NCBI GenBank assembly: GCA_017935745.1
Contig: JAGBGX010000006.1
Location: forward strand, 124,001-188,000
Length of the DNA: 64,000 nt
Direction of reading: 5' to 3'
DNA from: Treponema sp.
Lineage (GTDB): Bacteria > Spirochaetota > Spirochaetia > Treponematales > Treponemataceae
Under the pieces are notes generated by a model. It was not told the DNA's origin. It ran no database searches and worked only from the letters and a program-made list of their open reading frames with translations. Position numbers and translations under genes: made by a program. Positions 59,864 to 64,000 of this stretch are shown piece after piece. Position 1 is the first letter of the stretch; every line of letters starts with the position of its first letter.

Positions 59864-60808
59864 CTATCTCTTGTTCTGGTACTTGCTCATTGTTGTCTTA
59901 TACACAAGTCCGCTCAAAACACCGGTAACTGCAAACAGAAGCACAGAAATAGCGCCAGCCGGACCGTAGTTTTTGCTTGAAAGATGGGCATTCAGCTTCA
60001 TGATGATAGTCATGGAAGTTCTGTCCGGGCGTCCTGATGAATTTGTCAAAATCTGCGGAACATCGAACATCTGGATTCCGCCGATCAGGGACGTAATGAA
60101 CACATAGACAAAAATCGGCAGCAGCAGCGGCATTGTCACTTTAAAGAAAACCTGGGAAGGAGTTGCACCGTCAATGCGCGCAGCTTCAAACAGGCTGTTG
60201 TCAATTCCCATGACACCTGCCATCAGCAGAATTGTTGTGTTTCCGTACCACATCAGAAAGTTCATGACAGCAACAAGGCTCCGTGTCCATGCGGTGGAAT
60301 TAAAGAAGTACACAGGCTCCGTTATCAGGTTCGCTGACTTGAGCATTCCGTTTACCGGGCCGTTCGGCGAGAACAGGCTGAAGAACAGCATGGCGAACGT
60401 AGCAGCCATAATCAGGTTCGGCAGATAAATGACTGTCTTAAAGAATCCCTGGAACTTCAAGTTAAGCTCTGTATTGGTAAACCAGACCGCAAGCAGCAGG
60501 GACACGATAATCTGCGGAATAAATCCCATAGCCCACATAATCAGAGTGTTCAGAAAGTACTTACCAAGGCTGTCACCGGCAGAAAATATAGCTTTGAAGT
60601 TTTCAAGGCCGATAAACGTAGGCCCGACTGTCATAAGCCCGACACGGTAGTACTCAAACAGGCTGTACACAAATGTTGTCAGCAGCGGAATAAGCGAAAA
60701 AACAATATAAATGATGAAGAAAGGCGCAATAAAAAGATAGCCCCAGTTATCATACTGAATTGTATGACGCTTTCTTCTTGCACTTTTACTAATGTCAGTA
60801 GTTTGCAT
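59864..60808 (-). CDS. Carbohydrate ABC transporter permease (MalF-like)
   Basis: 314 residues, about six membrane helices, first at 28-50. EAA loop E-A-A-R-I-D-G-A-T-P-S-Q followed by V-T-M-P-L-L-L-P. Start at 60808 (GAGAGG upstream on the minus strand). It is preceded, at 60891-60918, by a strong hairpin with a T-run between it and the binding-protein gene, which should reduce permease expression relative to the binding protein. Confidence 0.88.
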   Translation of the reverse strand: MQTTDISKSARRKRHTIQYDNWGYLFIAPFFIIYIVFSLIPLLTTFVYSLFEYYRVGLMTVGPTFIGLENFKAIFSAGDSLGKYFLNTLIMWAMGFIPQIIVSLLLAVWFTNTELNLKFQGFFKTVIYLPNLIMAATFAMLFFSLFSPNGPVNGMLKSANLITEPVYFFNSTAWTRSLVAVMNFLMWYGNTTILLMAGVMGIDNSLFEAARIDGATPSQVFFKVTMPLLLPIFVYVFITSLIGGIQMFDVPQILTNSSGRPDRTSMTIIMKLNAHLSSKNYGPAGAISVLLFAVTGVLSGLVYKTTMSKYQNKR

Positions 60809-60884
60809 GAAAACCTCTCAAAAAAAGTAACAGCAGCAATGCACCGCGAACACAATGCATATCCGGCTACAGAAAAACAGGCTG

Positions 60885-60918
60885 AAAAAAAAATGCCGTT
60901 TAAGAAAAAAACGGCATT
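60885..60918 (-). terminator. Intercistronic terminator/attenuator in the sugar operon
   Basis: Minus strand 11-bp stem AAATGCCGTTT/AAACGGCATTT (60891-60901, 60908-60918), then an uninterrupted T-run (60885-60893). It lies in the 238-base gap between binding protein and permease. The same gap holds a GGAAGCT-GA-AGCTTCC dyad (60983-60998). Confidence 0.8.
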
Positions 60919-61046
60919 TCCTGTCAGACGATGCGGCACGAAAACTGTCTTATCAGACTGTGCGCTTTTATGTGTCATCTCCGGAAGCTGAAGCTTCCTG
61001 CGGTGTCACATTTTAAGGAACGCAGATTCCGTGCCGTTTTAAAGCT

Positions 61047-62384
61047 CTATCTGGTCAAGTTGGGATACAGCTCAATAACAGATGTATAGAAGTTATCCCA
61101 TGCCTGATCTTCAGAAACCTTTCCGTTGAAGTAGTCAGCAAACGCAGACTGAATTTTCTCTGTCATGCCCTGGTCATACATTGACATGCAGCTCTTGTCG
61201 ATTGAAGCGGCAGAGTCGATGAACACAGCCATGTGGTTCTGTCCGCCAAGGAACGGGTTCTGATAATCAGAAGCAGCAACTTCGCGCATAGCAGGCTCGT
61301 TGTTTGTGAAGTCGCCCATTTCCTTTGCAATGCGGACCATGACGTCCTTGTCGCAGGTAAGCGTCAGCATGATGTCCTTGATAAGGCTGATGTTATCAGA
61401 ACCGGCAGCACCGCAGATCCATGTTCCGCCCCAAGAGAAGCCCTGCGGTCCGAGGCAGAACGCCCAGTCGCCGTATGAGCCGTTTCCGACCACATTGCCC
61501 TTTGCAGGATCGTCAAGTGTGTTCGGTGCAAGGCAGAAGTCAAGGAACCATGCCGGCCCGAAGTAGCCGAACACCTTTCCGTCTTTCTTTGCGCCCTGGA
61601 AGCTTTCCGCTGACCACAGGTTCGCCTTGTTGTTGTAGCCCTTGTCCGTGTATGTCTTTGTCATTTCAATCCAGCGCCGGATCATCGGATCTACAGTAAT
61701 TTTATTTCCTACAACCCACTTTGTTGTCACATTGTCAGAGAACACGCGGAACGCATCGTCAAATCCAGACACCATGAAGTATCCCTTTGCCTTTGCCTGC
61801 GCTGCAACACCGTCAAACTTGTCCCAGTCGCTGAGAGCCTTCTGAACTTCATCAGGATCATCAGTTCCAAGAACATCCTTTGCAATTGAGCGGCGGTAGA
61901 TGAATCCTGCCGGACATGCCTGCCAAGAGACACCCTTGAGAACACCGTTTGAGTCAGTCATGATATCCTGTGTGTACTTGAACTGGTTCTTGAGATCTTC
62001 ATCTGTAAGGCCGATGTCCTTGCGCACATCGAGCGTATACGGCGTGTCAACATACTTGAGCGCGTAGTCAGCTTCTACAAGGAAGATGTCAATCCGCTCG
62101 TCTGCCGGAGCAGAGCTCTGGGCAAGGAGAGACTCGTCAAGCTTGTCCTGATATGCGTTACCCTGGTTCGGTGTCTGGATAAAGTTCACCTTTACATCTG
62201 CCGGAACCTTGGACTTGTAGTATTTGTCAAAGCGAGCGACAAATTCATCGTTCCACACTGCAATGTTAAGCACTTTTCCGTCAGACGACTTGGCTGACGA
62301 TTCTTTTTTTGCGCAGGATACAAATGTACCCGCAGCCGCAGCAATCAAAGCTACTCCAAACACAGTAGCCATCACCTTTTTCAT
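61047..62384 (-). CDS. Sugar-binding lipoprotein of the ABC transporter, copy 1
   Basis: 445 residues from the ATG at 62384 (AAGGAGG upstream; the longer frame to 62420 has no site). Lipoprotein signal with lipobox F-V-S-C, Cys about residue 24. The family 1 extracellular solute-binding fold begins with V-L-N-I-A-V-W-N-D-E-F. By eye it differs from copy 2 at about 30 of 407 mature positions (about 93 percent identity). It directly precedes the MalF/MalG permeases. Substrate unknown, though abundant Trp and Asp in the ligand part fit a sugar. Confidence 0.88.
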   Translation of the reverse strand: MKKVMATVFGVALIAAAAGTFVSCAKKESSAKSSDGKVLNIAVWNDEFVARFDKYYKSKVPADVKVNFIQTPNQGNAYQDKLDESLLAQSSAPADERIDIFLVEADYALKYVDTPYTLDVRKDIGLTDEDLKNQFKYTQDIMTDSNGVLKGVSWQACPAGFIYRRSIAKDVLGTDDPDEVQKALSDWDKFDGVAAQAKAKGYFMVSGFDDAFRVFSDNVTTKWVVGNKITVDPMIRRWIEMTKTYTDKGYNNKANLWSAESFQGAKKDGKVFGYFGPAWFLDFCLAPNTLDDPAKGNVVGNGSYGDWAFCLGPQGFSWGGTWICGAAGSDNISLIKDIMLTLTCDKDVMVRIAKEMGDFTNNEPAMREVAASDYQNPFLGGQNHMAVFIDSAASIDKSCMSMYDQGMTEKIQSAFADYFNGKVSEDQAWDNFYTSVIELYPNLTR

Positions 62385-62440
62385 GCAAATGCCTCCTTCA
62401 TTAGTAAATGCATAAATCATTTTTATCTAAGGTAACTCTT

Positions 62441-62468
62441 ATTATATAGTATTTATTTTAATTTGCAA
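62441..62468 (-). promoter_or_regulatory. Promoter of the binding-protein copy 1
   Basis: Minus strand TTGCAA (62463-62468), spacer 16, TATAAT (62441-62446). Confidence 0.55.
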
Positions 62469-62497
62469 GAAAAAAAACAAAATAAAACACTATTTTT

Positions 62498-62513
62498 GTG
62501 GAAACGTTACAAC
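62498..62513. promoter_or_regulatory. LacI-type operator-like sequence
   Basis: GTGGAAACGTTACAAC has the central AACGTT and near-palindromic flanks of LacI-family operators. It is 30 bases upstream of the -35 box, so activation or looping rather than simple blocking is implied. No regulator gene is in the window. Confidence 0.35.
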
Positions 62514-62528
62514 TTTTGTCATATTTAA

Positions 62529-62580
62529 ATGAATAAACCCCGGCACTTGCGCCGAGGTATAAAACTTCCGCACGAATAAA
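62529..62580. repeat. Intergenic repeat element, copy 5 of 5
   Basis: ATGAATAAA, dyad CCCCGGC...GCCGAGG, TATAAAACTTCCGCACGAATAAAA. The right end merges with the T-run of the copy 2 terminator at 62579-62622. Confidence 0.65.
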
Positions 62581-62622
62581 AACAGGCTGCCCCGGACAAG
62601 CTTTTCAGCTTCCAAGGCAGCC
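62579..62622 (-). terminator. Terminator of binding-protein copy 2
   Basis: Minus strand stem GGCTGCC/GGCAGCC (62585-62591, 62616-62622) with an inner AAGCT/AGCTT pair, followed by TGTTTTTATT. Confidence 0.65.
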
Positions 62623-62650
62623 CGCTCCGCATGCTGCTTAAATGAACCGG

Positions 62651-63979
62651 TTATCTGGACAGGTTCGGATACAGCTCAATAACAGATGTATAGAAGTTGT
62701 TCCATGCCTGATCTTCAGAAACTTTTCCGTTGAAGTAGTCAGCAAACGCAGACTGAATCTTCTCTGTCATGCCCTGGTCATACATTGACATGCAGCTCTT
62801 GTCGATTGAAGCGGCAGAGTCGATGAACACGGCCATGTGGTTCTGTCCGCCAAGGAACGGATTCTTGTAGTCAGACTTTGCAACCTCACGCATGGCAGGC
62901 TCGTTGTTTGTGAAGTCGCCCATTTCCTTTGCAATGCGGACCATGACGTCCTTGTCGCAGGTAAGTGTCAGCATGATGTCCTTGATAAGATCAATGTTGT
63001 CTGAACCCTGTGCACCGCAGATCCATGTTCCGCCCCAAGAGAAGCCCTGCGGTCCGAGGCAGAACGCCCAGTCGCCGTATGAGCCGTTTCCGACCACGTT
63101 GCCCTTTGCAGGATCGTCAAGTGTGTTCGGTGCAAGGCAGAAGTCAAGGAACCATGCCGGCCCGAAGTAGCCGAACACTTTTCCGTCTTTCTTTGCGCCC
63201 TGGAAGCTTTCCGCTGACCACAGGTTCGCCTTGTTATTGTAGCCCTTGTCTGTGTACTCCTTTGTCATCTTAATCCAGCGCTGAATCTGGGGATCAATCT
63301 TGATCTTGTTTCCGACAACCCACTTTGTCTTTACATTGTCAGAGAACACGCGGAACGCATCGTCAAATCCTGAGAGCATGAAATAGCCCTTTGCCTTTGC
63401 CTGCGCTGCAACTGCGTCAAACTTGTCCCAGTTAGAAAGCGCTGCCTGCACTTTTTCAGGATCATCAGTTCCAAGGACTGCCTTTGCAATTGAGCGGCGG
63501 TAGATGAATCCTGCCGGACATGCCTGCCAAGAGACACCCTTGAGGACGCCCTTTGAGTCAGTCATGATATCCTGCGTGTACTTGAACTGGTTCTTGAGAT
63601 CAGCGTTTGTAAGGCCGATGTCCTTGCGCACATCGAGCGTATACGGCGTGTCAACATACTTGAGCGCGTAGTCGGCTTCAACAAGGAAGATGTCAATCCG
63701 CTCGTCTGCGGACTTTGACTTCTGAGAGAGAAGCGCCTCGTCAAGCTTGTCCTGGTATGCGTTGCCCTGGTTCGGTGTCTGGATGAAATTCACCTTTACA
63801 CCTGCCGGAACCCTGGACTTGTAGTACTTGTCAAAGCGGGCGACAAATTCATCGTTCCACACTGCGATGTTGAGCACTTTTCCGCCGTTTGAAGCTCCGC
63901 CCTTCTTCTTTTTAGGTGCTGCTGTTGCCATTGAAACAATCAGCGCGCCTCCCAATACTGCTGCCACTACCTTTTTCAT
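62651..63979 (-). CDS. Sugar-binding protein paralogue, copy 2, with a non-lipoprotein signal
   Basis: 442 residues. Signal peptide of type I (A-T-A-A, cleavage about residue 21) without a lipobox Cys, followed by P-K-K-K-K-G-G; copy 1 is a lipoprotein. The mature domain is nearly identical to copy 1, with most differences to Lys in copy 2 and one cluster at about residues 225-245. The ribosome binding site and the 15 bases upstream (GCCTCCTTCATTAGT on plus, 63986-64000) equal those of copy 1, so the duplication includes the leader. The promoter is beyond the window. It has its own terminator, so it is a separate unit from the permease operon. Confidence 0.88.
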   Translation of the reverse strand: MKKVVAAVLGGALIVSMATAAPKKKKGGASNGGKVLNIAVWNDEFVARFDKYYKSRVPAGVKVNFIQTPNQGNAYQDKLDEALLSQKSKSADERIDIFLVEADYALKYVDTPYTLDVRKDIGLTNADLKNQFKYTQDIMTDSKGVLKGVSWQACPAGFIYRRSIAKAVLGTDDPEKVQAALSNWDKFDAVAAQAKAKGYFMLSGFDDAFRVFSDNVKTKWVVGNKIKIDPQIQRWIKMTKEYTDKGYNNKANLWSAESFQGAKKDGKVFGYFGPAWFLDFCLAPNTLDDPAKGNVVGNGSYGDWAFCLGPQGFSWGGTWICGAQGSDNIDLIKDIMLTLTCDKDVMVRIAKEMGDFTNNEPAMREVAKSDYKNPFLGGQNHMAVFIDSAASIDKSCMSMYDQGMTEKIQSAFADYFNGKVSEDQAWNNFYTSVIELYPNLSR

Positions 63980-64000
63980 GCAATTGCCTCCTTCATTAGT

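Overview
The window reads as chromosomal DNA of a host-associated spirochaete, most likely a Treponema of the gut, rumen or oral groups. This is inferred from gene content and protein character: an eukaryotic-type single-chain glycyl-tRNA synthetase, a Maf/DUF115 protein behind a PBP2-type transpeptidase, ParE/ParC, loosely defined spirochaetal lipoboxes, and long poly-G/poly-C tracts. No rRNA, CRISPR array, phage or insertion sequence was seen. There are 52 protein genes (one cut by the left edge) and one tRNA.

Layout. 1-3153: spermidine/putrescine importer potABCD. 3266-6479: aroA and an acyl-CoA-ligase-like enzyme. 6560-9925: a 1121-residue protein of unknown function with a possible carbohydrate-enzyme fold. 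10174-13708: mraY, fabF and a DUF362 ferredoxin protein. 13869-20243 (minus strand): dapA-asd, and parA-parB followed by a divergent polysaccharide deacetylase and tsaD. 20406-30615: aroC, a D,D-carboxypeptidase, two envelope genes on the minus strand (LysM/M23 protein and propeller/NodB-like protein), signal peptidase I, a PBP2-type transpeptidase and a Maf protein. 30934-41054: a degenerate HD-GYP protein, a degenerate aldo/keto reductase, glyQS, a DUF3015-DUF4105 operon, a propeller protein, a degenerate M23 protein and an out-of-phase lipoprotein. 41212-49262 (minus strand): parE-parC-membrane protein-yigZ-phosphatase, mnmA and tRNA-Cys. 49428-58758: Nudix, radical SAM, ftsH, MBL, DbpA-like, GNAT, clpP, mazG and pth. 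58941-63979 (minus strand): a sugar ABC importer with two nearly identical binding proteins and no ATPase gene.

The strongest unusual signals lie between 32 and 40 kb. Three G or C runs of 8-9 bases occur within 7.2 kb. One (39509-39517) puts a lipoprotein signal peptide out of frame. A second (37301-37308) fills the spacer of a TTGACA/TACATT promoter for DUF3015-DUF4105. The third is at the end of the HD-GYP gene. Together they look like a small contingency (phase-variation) region for envelope proteins. Other signals are a five-copy intergenic repeat of about 50 bp, three copies of which abut minus-strand terminators; a set of genes whose -10 box sits 6-8 bases before the ATG with no ribosome binding site (candidate leaderless mRNAs); a histone-H1-like tail on ParE; a CxxC-type MnmA lacking the usual catalytic cysteine; and several enzymes whose fold is kept but whose active site is eroded.

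All calls come from reading the sequence and from family knowledge. No alignment or database search was run.
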